The notes below the pieces were generated by a model. That model was given only the letters and a program-made list of their open reading frames with translations, searched no databases and was not told the DNA's origin. From contig JADKJZ010000010.1 in assembly GCA_016720805.1 (NCBI GenBank), forward strand, positions 1-46,930: 46,930 nt of DNA, in the 5' to 3' direction. This document shows positions 16,035-27,650 of the stretch, piece after piece; positions within the stretch are counted from its first letter, which is position 1, and every line of letters starts with the position of its first letter. The stretch comes from Gemmatimonadota bacterium (lineage in GTDB: Bacteria; Gemmatimonadota; Gemmatimonadetes; Gemmatimonadales; GWC2-71-9). Both the position numbers and the translations under genes were made by a program.

Positions 16035-19000
16035 ATGCGGCGCCTGCCCGATGGTTCGTACCGCTTCTCGCCCAAGGATCTGATCGCCTACCTCGAGGGC
16101 GACTTCGCGGCGTGGTGCGAGCGCAACGCCGCAGAGCGCGTGCGCGGGAGCGGACGGGAACGCTTGGGGACCAGGACGCTCGCCCCCGACGGCTCCGACG
16201 CGGAACTCGAGCTCGTGAAGCAGCGCGGGCTGGATCACGAGGCGGCCCACCTGACACGGCTCCGCGCCAAGGAGCCGACGCTGGTGGAGGTGCCGCGAGC
16301 CGAAGACGCCCACGCGTTGACGATCGCGGCGATGCAGGCCGGCGCCCCGGTGATCTTTCAGGGCGAGCTCCGCGCCGAGCCGTGGATGGGGATCGCCGAC
16401 TTCCTTCATCGCGTACCGGGCGATTCCTCGTTGGGAGACCATCATTACGAGCCGTGGGACACCAAGCTCGCCCGTTCCGCCAAACCGTACTTCCTGCTGC
16501 AGCTCTGTGCCTACGCCGAGATGCTCGAGGCGATGCAGGGGCGCGCGCCCGATCGCTTCGGTTTCATTCTGGGCGATGGCAGCGAGGCCACCTTCCGCAC
16601 CGCAGACGTCATCCACTACTACCGGCGCCTGAAGCAGTCGTTCGAGCGCTTTCAAGCAGACTGGCAAATCGACACGTTGCCCGATCCAGCCCTCGATCGC
16701 ACCCACGGCCGATGGAGCGAAGCCGCACAGCAGATGCTGACCGATGTCGATGATCTCTCGCTGATCGCCGGCATCAGCCGCAGCCAGATCATTCGGCTGC
16801 GCGCGGCCGCGGTGGACACGGTCGAAGAGCTGGCGAATCTCGCACCCGATACGACGATCCCTCGGATCTCGCCAGCGTCGCTCGCCGCGATCCGCGAGCA
16901 GGCGCGAATGCAGGTTGCCACGCGCACCACCGGCACCATCGCCTGGTCGCTGCGCCCGCTCGACGCGGACCAACCTCGGCGCGGCCTCGCCCTGCTGCCG
17001 CCCCGATCGCGGCTCGATGTGTTCCTCGACCTCGAGGGTTTTCCCTACGCGGAACGCGGGCTGGAATACCTGATCGGCGCCACGACGATCGCGGCCGATG
17101 GCACGCTCGCCTTCGACGATTGGTGGGCGCACGACGAACCGGAGGAACGCGTCGCCTTCGAGGGCTTCATCGACTGGGCGTGGGAGCGGTTGAAGCAGGA
17201 CCCGACGATGCACATCTACCACTATGCCGCCTACGAACGCACCGCCTTCTCGCGGCTGAGCACCAAGTACGCCACGCGTGAATACGAACTCGACCAGCTG
17301 CTCCGCCACGATGTCTTCGTCGACCTGTACACCGTGGTGCGGCAAGGGATGGTGATCGGCACGCCGAGCTATTCGCTCAAGGAGATCGAGCATCTCTACA
17401 TGCCGCCGCGGACCGAGGCGATCACCAGCGCCGGCGGCTCCGTGATAGAGTACCAGCGATGGATCGAGAGTGGTGAGAGCCGGCAATGGCCGGAGTCGCC
17501 GATCCTCTCGGCCATCCGCGACTACAACCGCGTCGACTGCGAGTCGATGGTCCCGCTCCGCGATTGGCTGCTGGCGCGGCAGGAGGACGCCGGGCTCTCG
17601 TGGCTTCCCCGCCCCGATGCGCCGACCGAATCGGTCAGTGATCGCGAGCCGAAGGCGGTTGAGCTCTACGCCGCGGCCCTGGCCGAGCGCGCGGCAGCGC
17701 TGCCGCCGGATTCGGAAGAGCGGCGTGTGACCGAACTGCTCGGCTGGCTGCTGGAATACCACCGGCGCGACGCCAAGCCGTTGTGGTGGCGCTTCTTTCA
17801 ACGGCAGACGCTGTCGGAACTGGAGCTGCACGCTGACGCGGACTGTCTCGCGGGGGTGACACGCACCGCGCGCGAGCCGTGGCCGGAGAAGCGGTCGATG
17901 GTCTACGAGTATGCCTTCGATCCGGACCAGGACACTCGGCTGCATGCCGGCTCTGCCGTGTATGTCCTGGGTGATGGCATCACCAGCACCAAGATCGACA
18001 CGATGGACCTGGCCAACGGTCGACTGACGCTGAAGGTCGGCACCGGGCGGTCGCTCCCCGAGCATTGCCAGCTGATTCCTGACGAATACGTGAACCCGAC
18101 GCCGATTCCCGAATCGGTCGAGCGCTACGTGCGCAGTTGGGACGAGGGCACGCCGGCGTCCGCAGCCGTCGACGACCTGATCCATCGCCGCGCGCCACGC
18201 CTGCGCGGCCACGGTGGCGGACGGGTGATCGCGGACGGCAGCGGCAGCGACGGCGCGATCGCCGCCGCGCGCGCCATGGATGGCACCACGCTCGCCATCC
18301 AGGGGCCGCCGGGCACCGGCAAGACCACCACCGGCGCGAAGCTCATCGCGGCGCTGCTCGACGACGGCAAGCGCGTCGGCGTGATGGCGACCGGCCACGC
18401 CGTGATCCTCAATGTGCTGGAGAAGTTGCTGCAGCAGCGCCCCGACCTGGCCGGGCGCGTCCTCAAGGTGGGCAAGGAGAGCGACCACCCCCTGGCGGTG
18501 AGCGGCGCAATGCGTCTGCTCGATTCGGCGAAGGCGCCCGATGCCGTGGCAGCGGCGTCCTGCGTCGTCGGTGGCACCGCCTGGCTCTTCAGCCGGCCGG
18601 AGATGATCGGCGCGCTCGACTACCTCTTCATCGACGAGGCCGGCCAGGTGCCCCTCGCCAACGCCGTCGCCGCCGGGATGTCGGCGCACAACCTGATCCT
18701 CATGGGCGACCAGATGCAGCTCGCCCAACCGACGCAGGGGGAGCACCCCGGCGAGAGCGGCAAGTCGTGCCTCGCCTATCTCCTCGAGGATCGCGCCGTC
18801 ATCCCCGACGAGCTCGGCATCTTCCTCGGCACCTCGTTCCGGATGCACCCCGACGTCTGCCGCCTGATCTCCGAGTCGTTCTACGAGGGGCGGCTCGGCA
18901 GCCACGCCCTCACCGCCGGCAATCACGTCGCGCTCCCGGCCACCGCGCCGATCACGACCGGCCACGGTGTCGCCTTCCTCCCGGTCGAACACGCAGGCAA

Positions 19001-19439
19001 TACGCAGGGGAGCGACGAAGAGGTCGAGGCGATCGTCGGCTTGGTGGCCTCGTTGCTGCAGGGTACCGTCACGGTGCACGGCGATGCCCCACGCCCGATG
19101 ACGCTCGACGACATTTTGATTGTCGCGCCATTCAATCTGCAGGTGCGCGCACTCCGCGCCCGCCTGGGCGACGCGGCGCGCATCGGCTCGGTCGACAAGT
19201 TCCAGGGGCAGGAAGCACCGGTGGTGATCGTCTCGATGTGCGCGAGCACGCTCGACGATGCGCCACGCGGCCCGCAGTTCCTGCTCTCGCCCAATCGGCT
19301 CAACGTGGCGATCTCGCGTGCGCAGGCGCTCGCCGTGGTCGTCGGCTCCTCGACGCTCGGCGATGTGCGGGTGCGGTCGGTGGAGGAGTTGACGCTGGTG
19401 AGTCGGTGGTGCCGGATCGAGCTGCTTGCCGAGGGGTAG
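16035..19439 (+). CDS. RecB-like nuclease / RNase H-like exonuclease / SF1 helicase fusion
   Basis: A 1134-residue protein of the TM0106-type nuclease plus DNA2/NAM7 helicase architecture. Residues 1-290: RecB-like PD-(D/E)XK region (VIFQGELR, YEPWDTKLARS, YFLLQLCAYAEML are its core), then a short helix-hairpin-helix (DLSLIAGISRSQIIRLRAA). About 325-520: RNase H-like exonuclease fold with DVFLDLEG, HIYHYAAYE and IRDYNRVDCESM, so the acidic residues are intact. About 740-1134: SF1 helicase with Walker A GPPGTGKTTT (about 756), FIDEAGQ (about 864), MGDQMQL, TSFRMHPDV, VDKFQGQE and NRLNVAISRA. It probably processes DNA ends in repair or defence. ATG 16035 is used; a TTG at 16029 is an alternative. 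Confidence 0.9.
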   Translation: MRRLPDGSYRFSPKDLIAYLEGDFAAWCERNAAERVRGSGRERLGTRTLAPDGSDAELELVKQRGLDHEAAHLTRLRAKEPTLVEVPRAEDAHALTIAAMQAGAPVIFQGELRAEPWMGIADFLHRVPGDSSLGDHHYEPWDTKLARSAKPYFLLQLCAYAEMLEAMQGRAPDRFGFILGDGSEATFRTADVIHYYRRLKQSFERFQADWQIDTLPDPALDRTHGRWSEAAQQMLTDVDDLSLIAGISRSQIIRLRAAAVDTVEELANLAPDTTIPRISPASLAAIREQARMQVATRTTGTIAWSLRPLDADQPRRGLALLPPRSRLDVFLDLEGFPYAERGLEYLIGATTIAADGTLAFDDWWAHDEPEERVAFEGFIDWAWERLKQDPTMHIYHYAAYERTAFSRLSTKYATREYELDQLLRHDVFVDLYTVVRQGMVIGTPSYSLKEIEHLYMPPRTEAITSAGGSVIEYQRWIESGESRQWPESPILSAIRDYNRVDCESMVPLRDWLLARQEDAGLSWLPRPDAPTESVSDREPKAVELYAAALAERAAALPPDSEERRVTELLGWLLEYHRRDAKPLWWRFFQRQTLSELELHADADCLAGVTRTAREPWPEKRSMVYEYAFDPDQDTRLHAGSAVYVLGDGITSTKIDTMDLANGRLTLKVGTGRSLPEHCQLIPDEYVNPTPIPESVERYVRSWDEGTPASAAVDDLIHRRAPRLRGHGGGRVIADGSGSDGAIAAARAMDGTTLAIQGPPGTGKTTTGAKLIAALLDDGKRVGVMATGHAVILNVLEKLLQQRPDLAGRVLKVGKESDHPLAVSGAMRLLDSAKAPDAVAAASCVVGGTAWLFSRPEMIGALDYLFIDEAGQVPLANAVAAGMSAHNLILMGDQMQLAQPTQGEHPGESGKSCLAYLLEDRAVIPDELGIFLGTSFRMHPDVCRLISESFYEGRLGSHALTAGNHVALPATAPITTGHGVAFLPVEHAGNTQGSDEEVEAIVGLVASLLQGTVTVHGDAPRPMTLDDILIVAPFNLQVRALRARLGDAARIGSVDKFQGQEAPVVIVSMCASTLDDAPRGPQFLLSPNRLNVAISRAQALAVVVGSSTLGDVRVRSVEELTLVSRWCRIELLAEG

Positions 19440-19520
19440 GAGGCGGTCGATACTTGGAGTCGATACGTGGAACAGTCCTAGCCTGCCATCCTGCCCCACC
19501 TGCCCTCGCCGAGGTCGCCG

Positions 19521-21767
<2,247 letters not shown>

Positions 21768-21770
21768 GGG

Positions 21771-21798
21771 GCGAACAGCGAACCGCGAACGGCGAGGG
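21771..21798. repeat. Four diverged 7-bp units between convergent genes
   Basis: GCGAACA, GCGAACC, GCGAACG and GCGAGGG follow in exact 7-bp register. The array starts 3 bp after the stop of the plus-strand peptidase gene and ends 1 bp before the stop codon of the minus-strand kinase. Confidence 0.7.
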
Positions 21799-21799
21799 G

Positions 21800-24700
21800 C
21801 TAGCCCCCCAGCCGCTTCAGTTCCTCGATCCGCTTGCGCACGCTGACGACGGCGGGCTGCAGCTCGGCATCGGCATCCTTCCACTGCGTGGCGAACGCCT
21901 CGTAGTGCTTGAGGGCCGTGGCCCGTTCGCCCTTGGCATCGTACAGCTCGCCAAGGCGCTTCTCGGTCGCCGCGAGGGCGAATGGATCGTTGATGCCGCC
22001 GAAGCGGACGGCGGGCTCAACGCTCAAGTAGCGCTCGAAGTACACCATCGCCGAATCGGGCTGCTTCGCCTTGTCGAAGCTCCGTGCGATACCAAAGGAG
22101 CCGGTCGCCGTCAGCCCCGACGGCGCACCATCACTCGCGACCATGGCCGCCCGGAACTTGGCGATCGCCTCAGTCGGCTTCCCCTCGGCGAGGAGCAGTT
22201 CCGCCTCCAGCCAGGCGATCTCGGGCTGCAGACTCCGCGACGTCGCGGCGCCAGGACGGTCGGTCATCATGCGCGCCAACAACGCGCGTCCGCGTGCCGG
22301 TGCATTCGCCATGGCATAGAGTCGAATCGTGGTTCCCCAGGGGCGGTCCACGGCCGGGATCGCCGTCCACTGCGAACTCGCGACGATCTTGTCGAACTGC
22401 GCGACGGACTGCGGGAGCTGCAACCCCGCAAAGATGTTGGTGGCTGCCTCGACGTAACCGTCCAACGCATTGGGGATGCCACGCGCCGCGAGGATCGCAT
22501 CGAGGCTGCCGGCGTGGCTCCGGAACGCGGCAAGCTGGCCTTGCGTCAACGCCACATCGGCGAGGATTGCCTGCGCCCCCATCTGCTCTGGAACCGATGT
22601 GGATCGGGCGACCCGCTCCATCACGCGCTTCGCGGAATCGATGTCGCCGCGCACGAAGGCCGCGAGCCCCACGGCCCCGATGATATTGAACTCCTCAATC
22701 GCGGCAGGGGAGACCTTCCGAATCGAGTCGATGAAGCGTTCGGCGTCGTCGTAGCGACCGACCTCCAGCAGCGAGTTGGCGTACTTGCCTGCATTGCGAC
22801 CGTTCGGGGCGATCCGGAATTGCCGTTCCGTATACCGCAACGCACTGTCGTACTGCTCGCGGCTGCGATAGAGGAGCGAGAGCTGATTGAGCGGGGCGGT
22901 CTGGGTCGAGTCGATGGTGATCGCGGCCGAGTAGGCCGTCAGCGCCTTCCCGCGATCGCCGAGCGTGCTGTGCCCCTGGTTGAAGGCGCCAAGCACGAGG
23001 TTCTTCTCGAGTGGCGGCAACCGGTCGGCGTAGCGCGCCGCACGCTCGAGCGCGGAGTCGCGCGCGATCTGTGATGCGCCGGAGTTGGTGAGCGCGGCGT
23101 TCAGTTTCCGGTACGCCAGTGCGAAGGTCGAGTCGAGCGCGATCGCTTCGCGGAGCAGCGTGACGGCGCGATCAAAGTCGCTCTCGACGTCGTTGGCGCG
23201 CGTCGCCTCGGTGTACTTGCGGAGCGCCTCGAGGTTGGCGGTCGTGGCGCGCTCGAGCGGGACGGCGTTCTGCACTTCCTTGAGCGACTCGCCCAGCTTG
23301 CCACGGAGCTTCCTGGTCAGATCGTCGACGACATTGAGCAGATCCTTCACGCCGTCGGCGGTGCCCTGATACGACGCGAGCACCGTGCCCTGCGCCGTCG
23401 ACGTCAGCTCGATCGAGACGAGGTAGCCTGGGCCGGCCGCGGCGAGTCGGCCACCGAGGATCGCTTTCGCCCCGGCGCGCGTGGCGACGGCCTTGGCGGT
23501 GGCCAGATCGAGCGGCGTGCTGTCGGGGCGCTGCATCCGCACGAGCTCTGCCGCCACATCCGACGGGCTCAACACCGTCACCGCGCGCGATTGCGACATC
23601 GCGGCGCGCACCGCCGCCTGCACGATCGGCGCGAGCGTCGAGTCGCCACCGGTCGTGGTGAAGTCGGCCAGCAAGACCTTGTCCTGCGCCGCGAGCGTGC
23701 CGCTCGCGAAGAGCGACGCCGCGGGGCCGATCCCCATCTGCCGCGTGACCATGTAGCCGATCACCAGCAGCACGAAGCTGCCCATGGTGACCATGCCGTA
23801 GCGCAGGTTGCGGCGCCATGACAGGTGCGGATTGGCCTTGAGCGCGATCGTCGCCAGCGTCCCCGACGGCGCCCGTCCCACCATCGTACCGCCGGGCGTG
23901 AGCGTCGGCGTGGCGCGGGCACTGCGCCGCGCGACCGACTTGGCGTACCCGGTGAGCAGCAGCATCGGCAGCCCGAGCAGCATCAGGCCGACCGCGCCCG
24001 GGTAAGTCCACTCGGGGAGGCCGATCGCCACCACCGCGGCCTTCGCCACGATTGCCACCGCGACCGTCGCCATCACGTACAATCCGAACGCCTTGCCGAA
24101 CGACCCGGGCCCGGAGAGCGCCATCGTCGGCGATGAGCTGGAGGAGGCGGTCGTGACCTCGTCGAGCGTGCGCAGCACTTCGGTCGCGTTGTTGACGCGG
24201 TCGGCCGGATCCTTCTCCAGGAGCTGCTTGACGAGCGCGGCGAGCGCGGGCGGACAGTCGCTCCGCTTCTGCGTGGCCAACGGCGGCGTCTCGCTCAGGT
24301 GTGCGGCGAGCATCCGCTGCGGCGTGCGGTCGGCGAACGGACTCGCCCCGGTGAGCAGCTCGTACGCCATGCAGCCCAACGCGTAGAGATCGACGCGATG
24401 GTCGATCGTCGGATCGCCGGCGACCTGCTCCGGCGCCATGTACGCCGGCGTGCCGATGCTCGTCCCCACGGAAGTGAGCGTGCCGCCGGCCACTTCCGCA
24501 CGCGAGGCACTGAGTGCCTTCGCGATGCCGAAGTCGGTCACCACCGCGGTGCCACCCGAGAGGAGCACGTTGTCGGGCTTGATGTCGCGATGGACGATGC
24601 CGCGCGTGTGGGCGTACGCGAGCGCCTTGGTGACGTCGCGCAAAATCGCGATCACATCGGCGATCGGCATTCCGCCACCACGGATCCGGGTGCGGAGCGA

Positions 24701-24991
24701 CTCGCCCTCGACGAACGGCATCGTGAAGTAGGGCAAGCCGGCGACGTCACCGGCCGCCAGCACCGGGACGATGTTCGCCTGCTGGAGCGACGCCGCCAGC
24801 AGGATTTCCCGCTCGAACCGCTCGGCGTTGATCCCCTGCGCCAGCTCCGGCGAGAGGACCTTGATCGCCACCATGCGGGCAAGTCGCACTTCCGTGGCCA
24901 GGAAGACCCGCGACATCCCGCCGCCGCCGAGTTCCCGCTCAATGCGGAACGCGTCACCGAGATGGGCCTGGAGCTGGTCGCGAAGGTCCAC
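21800..24991 (-). CDS. Ser/Thr protein kinase with CsgG/TolB-like sensor and TPR-like region
   Basis: A 1063-residue receptor kinase. The kinase domain is at about 1-280 (GGGGMSRVF, VAIKVL, HRDIKPDN, DFGIAKA, MAPEQ). Three membrane helices follow at about 315-335, 342-362 and 410-430. Then comes a domain starting KVLLADFTTTGGDSTLAP, resembling the N-terminal TolB/CsgG-like module seen beside adenylate cyclases and kinases, and then about 450 residues of alpha-helical TPR-like repeats (LDSTFALAYRKLNAAL, YDSALRYTERQFRIAP). GTG 24991 has AGGA 5 nt upstream and aligns with the kinase at 1195-3081. In-frame ATGs at 25042 and 25084 lack this. It is divergent from the BlaI operon; a regulatory link is possible but unproven. 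Confidence 0.9.
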   Translation of the reverse strand: MDLRDQLQAHLGDAFRIERELGGGGMSRVFLATEVRLARMVAIKVLSPELAQGINAERFEREILLAASLQQANIVPVLAAGDVAGLPYFTMPFVEGESLRTRIRGGGMPIADVIAILRDVTKALAYAHTRGIVHRDIKPDNVLLSGGTAVVTDFGIAKALSASRAEVAGGTLTSVGTSIGTPAYMAPEQVAGDPTIDHRVDLYALGCMAYELLTGASPFADRTPQRMLAAHLSETPPLATQKRSDCPPALAALVKQLLEKDPADRVNNATEVLRTLDEVTTASSSSSPTMALSGPGSFGKAFGLYVMATVAVAIVAKAAVVAIGLPEWTYPGAVGLMLLGLPMLLLTGYAKSVARRSARATPTLTPGGTMVGRAPSGTLATIALKANPHLSWRRNLRYGMVTMGSFVLLVIGYMVTRQMGIGPAASLFASGTLAAQDKVLLADFTTTGGDSTLAPIVQAAVRAAMSQSRAVTVLSPSDVAAELVRMQRPDSTPLDLATAKAVATRAGAKAILGGRLAAAGPGYLVSIELTSTAQGTVLASYQGTADGVKDLLNVVDDLTRKLRGKLGESLKEVQNAVPLERATTANLEALRKYTEATRANDVESDFDRAVTLLREAIALDSTFALAYRKLNAALTNSGASQIARDSALERAARYADRLPPLEKNLVLGAFNQGHSTLGDRGKALTAYSAAITIDSTQTAPLNQLSLLYRSREQYDSALRYTERQFRIAPNGRNAGKYANSLLEVGRYDDAERFIDSIRKVSPAAIEEFNIIGAVGLAAFVRGDIDSAKRVMERVARSTSVPEQMGAQAILADVALTQGQLAAFRSHAGSLDAILAARGIPNALDGYVEAATNIFAGLQLPQSVAQFDKIVASSQWTAIPAVDRPWGTTIRLYAMANAPARGRALLARMMTDRPGAATSRSLQPEIAWLEAELLLAEGKPTEAIAKFRAAMVASDGAPSGLTATGSFGIARSFDKAKQPDSAMVYFERYLSVEPAVRFGGINDPFALAATEKRLGELYDAKGERATALKHYEAFATQWKDADAELQPAVVSVRKRIEELKRLGG

Positions 24992-25112
24992 GGGGGTCCT
25001 GAGAGCTGGGAAGACGGCGGGTCGGGCGTGAGGAGACCGCATAAGTGTAGGGCTGGCGCGGGGTTGACGCCAGCACGGCGGCACTGCCCCGGGCCATCGC
25101 CGCCACCCCCCA

Positions 25113-25164
25113 TTGACAGAACCGGCGCATATGGTGAAATATCAGCAGTGCTGAATTATCAGCA
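25113..25164 (+). promoter_or_regulatory. blaI operon promoter and palindromic operator
   Basis: A TTGACA box (25113-25118) is followed after 18 bp by AAATAT (25137-25142). Overlapping its end is the perfect palindrome TCAGCAGTGCTGA (25142-25154), and a further half-site TCAGCA is at 25159-25164. BlaI-type repressors bind dyads overlapping their own promoter, so this is the probable operator. The start codon is at 25188. Confidence 0.7.
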
Positions 25165-25187
25165 GGAACCCGCACCTCGGAGTCTCG

Positions 25188-25580
25188 ATGCCGAAGCCCT
25201 CCCTGACCGACGACCTCTCCCGGCGCGAACGCCAGGTCATGGACGCCCTTCACCGCCGTGGCGAGGCCACCGTGGCGGAGATCCTCCGCGATATCCCCGA
25301 CCCGCCGTCGTACTCGGCGGTCCGGTCGATCCTCCGGATCCTCGCCGAGAAGCACTTGGTGACCTTCCAGGAGGATGGGCCGCGCTACGTCTACCGCCCC
25401 GCCACTCCCACGACCCAGGCCCGCGCCGACGTCCTCAAACAGGTGGTGCACACCTACTTCGCCGGCTCGACCGAGCAGGCGTTCACCGCCCTGCTCCAGA
25501 TGGCCGACGCGACGCTCTCGCCCGAGGAGCTCGCCCGCATCCGCGAGCGGATCCGCGACGCCGAAGCGAAGGGGCGCTAA
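25188..25580 (+). CDS. BlaI/MecI/CopY family repressor
   Basis: A 130-residue winged-helix repressor. The DNA-binding part is LSRRERQVMDALHRRGEATVAEIL with SYSAVRSILRILAEKHLV as recognition helix and wing. The motif VYRPATP and a C-terminal dimerisation helix complete the family. In BlaI/MecI systems the partner M56 protease BlaR1 triggers cleavage of the repressor in the dimerisation region. Here the partner gene starts 3 bp after the stop. This is the first gene of a four-gene operon, and an operator palindrome lies directly upstream. Confidence 0.93.
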   Translation: MPKPSLTDDLSRRERQVMDALHRRGEATVAEILRDIPDPPSYSAVRSILRILAEKHLVTFQEDGPRYVYRPATPTTQARADVLKQVVHTYFAGSTEQAFTALLQMADATLSPEELARIRERIRDAEAKGR

Positions 25581-25583
25581 CCG

Positions 25584-27557
25584 ATGACCCTGACTTCATT
25601 GCTCGGCATCGGGACCCCCTCCGGTCCGACGCTCCTTCTCGTGCTGAAGGCCACCACCATCCTGCTGGTGACCGTCATGCTGGCCGGCGCACTGCACAAG
25701 GCCTCCGCAGGGGTCCGTCACCTGGTCTGGCTGGTGGCGATCGCCGCCGTGCTGCTCCTCCCGGCGCTCTCACGCTGGATGCCGCTCGACTTGCCGGTGC
25801 TCCCCGCCGCGGCCAGCGTTGCCACGGTGACGCCGCCCCCGGTCGACAATCAGCAGATCACCACCGTCGCCCCCGCGCAGCAACAGTCGACGCCGAGCAC
25901 TGCGCCGGCCTCGACCACGCCGACCCGTGCCCTGCCATCGATCGGCACCATGCTGATCGGTCTCTGGGCCGCGGTCGCGCTGCTGCTGATTGCACGGCTC
26001 ATCCACGGCACCCTCGCCGTGCAGCGCATCGTGCGCAGCGCGAAGCCGCTCGCCGATGACGACTGGAACGATCGTCTCTACGATGTGGCCGATCGCCTCG
26101 GCATCGCCCGCGCGCCGCGCGTCGTGAAGAGCGAATCGATCCACGTCCCCTTCGCCACCGGCCTCCTCAACGCCACGATTGTCCTCCCGGCCGAGTGCGA
26201 CAGCTGGACGCCAGGCCAGCGCGACGCCGTGCTGATTCACGAGCTCGGGCATGTGCGTCGTCGCGACCTCCTCGGCCACACGCTCGGTCGCGTCGCCTGC
26301 GCGGTCTACTGGTTCCATCCATTGGTGTGGACGGCCGCGCGCCGGCTGCGTGATGCGAGCGAGCGCGCTTGCGATGACCTCGCGATCCGCCTCGGCTCGC
26401 GGCCGAGCGAGTACGCCGAGCATCTGCTGCAGATCGTCACCGCGGTCGGGCGTCCGGCGGTACCGAGCGTGGCGCTCGCGATGGCGCAGCGGAAGGAGTT
26501 CGAAGGGCGCATGCTGGCGATCCTCGACCCGGCACTCCGTCGCGAGGCGCCGCCGCGCTGGCAGGTGGCGTCGATCACCGGTGCGCTGATGGCGATGTCG
26601 CTGCTGGTCGCGGCGGCCGCACCGGCGCCCGCACCGGCTCAGGCCAAGCCGCTCGAGATCGCGAACAGCGCGACGAAGACCGTCCACGCCGATCCGCCGC
26701 AGGATCCGCTGCCGGTCGCGAAGCCGGCGCCGAAGGCGTCGCCCGAACCGGCCACGACGCCCGACGCGAAGTCGACCGTGGTGAACATCAATCCGAACGT
26801 GCGGATCAATGTCCGCACGCAGGGCGAGTTGCCTGCCGAGATCCGTGATGCGAATCCCGAGCTGCTCGCGAAGATCCTCCGCACCGACAGCAGCGCCGAA
26901 GTGCGCCGCGTGGCAGCGTGGGGGCTGCACGATCACGCCGACGTTCCGGTGGCCTTCAGCGCGTTGAGCGCGGCCGCCGAACGCGATGCCGACGCCGATG
27001 TCCGCACCATGGCGGTCTGGGCGCTCGAGTCGTCGCGCGACACCAAGGTCAGCGAGTTGATCGGCCGCGTGCTCGCGCGCGACAGCGACGCCGATGCGCG
27101 CGAGATGGCGGCGTGGGCGCTCGGCCAGTTTGCCGATCCGTCAGCCGCCGCACCGCTGGCCGCAGCGCTCGCCAAGGAAACGTCCGACCGCACGCTGGGC
27201 ACCATCGCCTGGGCCATCGGCACCGTCCCGATGGAGCGCGCCCCGGCGAAGCTCACCGCGCTGCTCAGCAACGAGTCGAAGCACACCCGACTCACCGCCG
27301 CGTGGGCGCTCTCGAACATCGCCGACAAGGCGACGCTCCCCGCGATTCGCGCCGCGCTCAAGCAGCCGCAGGACGCCGGCACCACGCGCGCGCTGCTGCG
27401 TGCCGCGATGGCGATGGACCCCTCGCCCGAAGGACTGAGCGATCTGCTCACCTCGTCCGACCCCGGTGTCCGTGCTGCGGCCGTCGCGGCGATGTCCGGC
27501 AAGCGCAGCATCGACCCCTGGCCGTGGCCCTGGCCGCGGCCGCGCCCGAACCCCTGA
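25584..27557 (+). CDS. BlaR1-like M56 metalloprotease with HEAT-repeat sensor
   Basis: A 657-residue membrane protease. Helices at about 13-35, 44-60 and 121-139 frame a Pro/Thr/Gln-rich loop. The cytoplasmic M56 domain has IHELGHVRRRD (HExxH zinc site, about 217-221) and DASERACDD (about 257-265, further zinc ligand). A fourth helix at about 332-350 is followed by a Pro/Lys/Ala linker and, from about 420 to 640, six or so HEAT repeats (VRRVAAWGL, VRTMAVWALE, AREMAAWALGQF, TRLTAAWALSNI). The beta-lactam-binding domain of BlaR1 is absent. The protein ends in DPWPWPWPRPRPNP. It probably cleaves or inactivates the BlaI repressor in response to a protein or envelope signal read by the HEAT solenoid. 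Confidence 0.92.
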   Translation: MTLTSLLGIGTPSGPTLLLVLKATTILLVTVMLAGALHKASAGVRHLVWLVAIAAVLLLPALSRWMPLDLPVLPAAASVATVTPPPVDNQQITTVAPAQQQSTPSTAPASTTPTRALPSIGTMLIGLWAAVALLLIARLIHGTLAVQRIVRSAKPLADDDWNDRLYDVADRLGIARAPRVVKSESIHVPFATGLLNATIVLPAECDSWTPGQRDAVLIHELGHVRRRDLLGHTLGRVACAVYWFHPLVWTAARRLRDASERACDDLAIRLGSRPSEYAEHLLQIVTAVGRPAVPSVALAMAQRKEFEGRMLAILDPALRREAPPRWQVASITGALMAMSLLVAAAAPAPAPAQAKPLEIANSATKTVHADPPQDPLPVAKPAPKASPEPATTPDAKSTVVNINPNVRINVRTQGELPAEIRDANPELLAKILRTDSSAEVRRVAAWGLHDHADVPVAFSALSAAAERDADADVRTMAVWALESSRDTKVSELIGRVLARDSDADAREMAAWALGQFADPSAAAPLAAALAKETSDRTLGTIAWAIGTVPMERAPAKLTALLSNESKHTRLTAAWALSNIADKATLPAIRAALKQPQDAGTTRALLRAAMAMDPSPEGLSDLLTSSDPGVRAAAVAAMSGKRSIDPWPWPWPRPRPNP

Positions 27558-27562
27558 TCTCC

Positions 27563-27605
27563 GGCGGCGGCGCGTGAGCTCCGGCTCGCGCGTCCGCCGC
27601 CTTTT
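27563..27605 (+). terminator. GC-rich hairpin plus TTTT between operon genes
   Basis: Stem arms GGCGGCGGCGCG (27563-27574) and CGCGCGTCCGCCGCC (27587-27601, one bulge) are followed by TTTT. This has the form of an intrinsic terminator. It lies after the M56-HEAT gene and before the next HEAT gene, so it may partly terminate or set the ratio of the downstream genes. Confidence 0.6.
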
Positions 27606-27650
27606 CATTGCCCTGAAGTGCTGATTTTTCACCATACCACGGAGTTCCCT

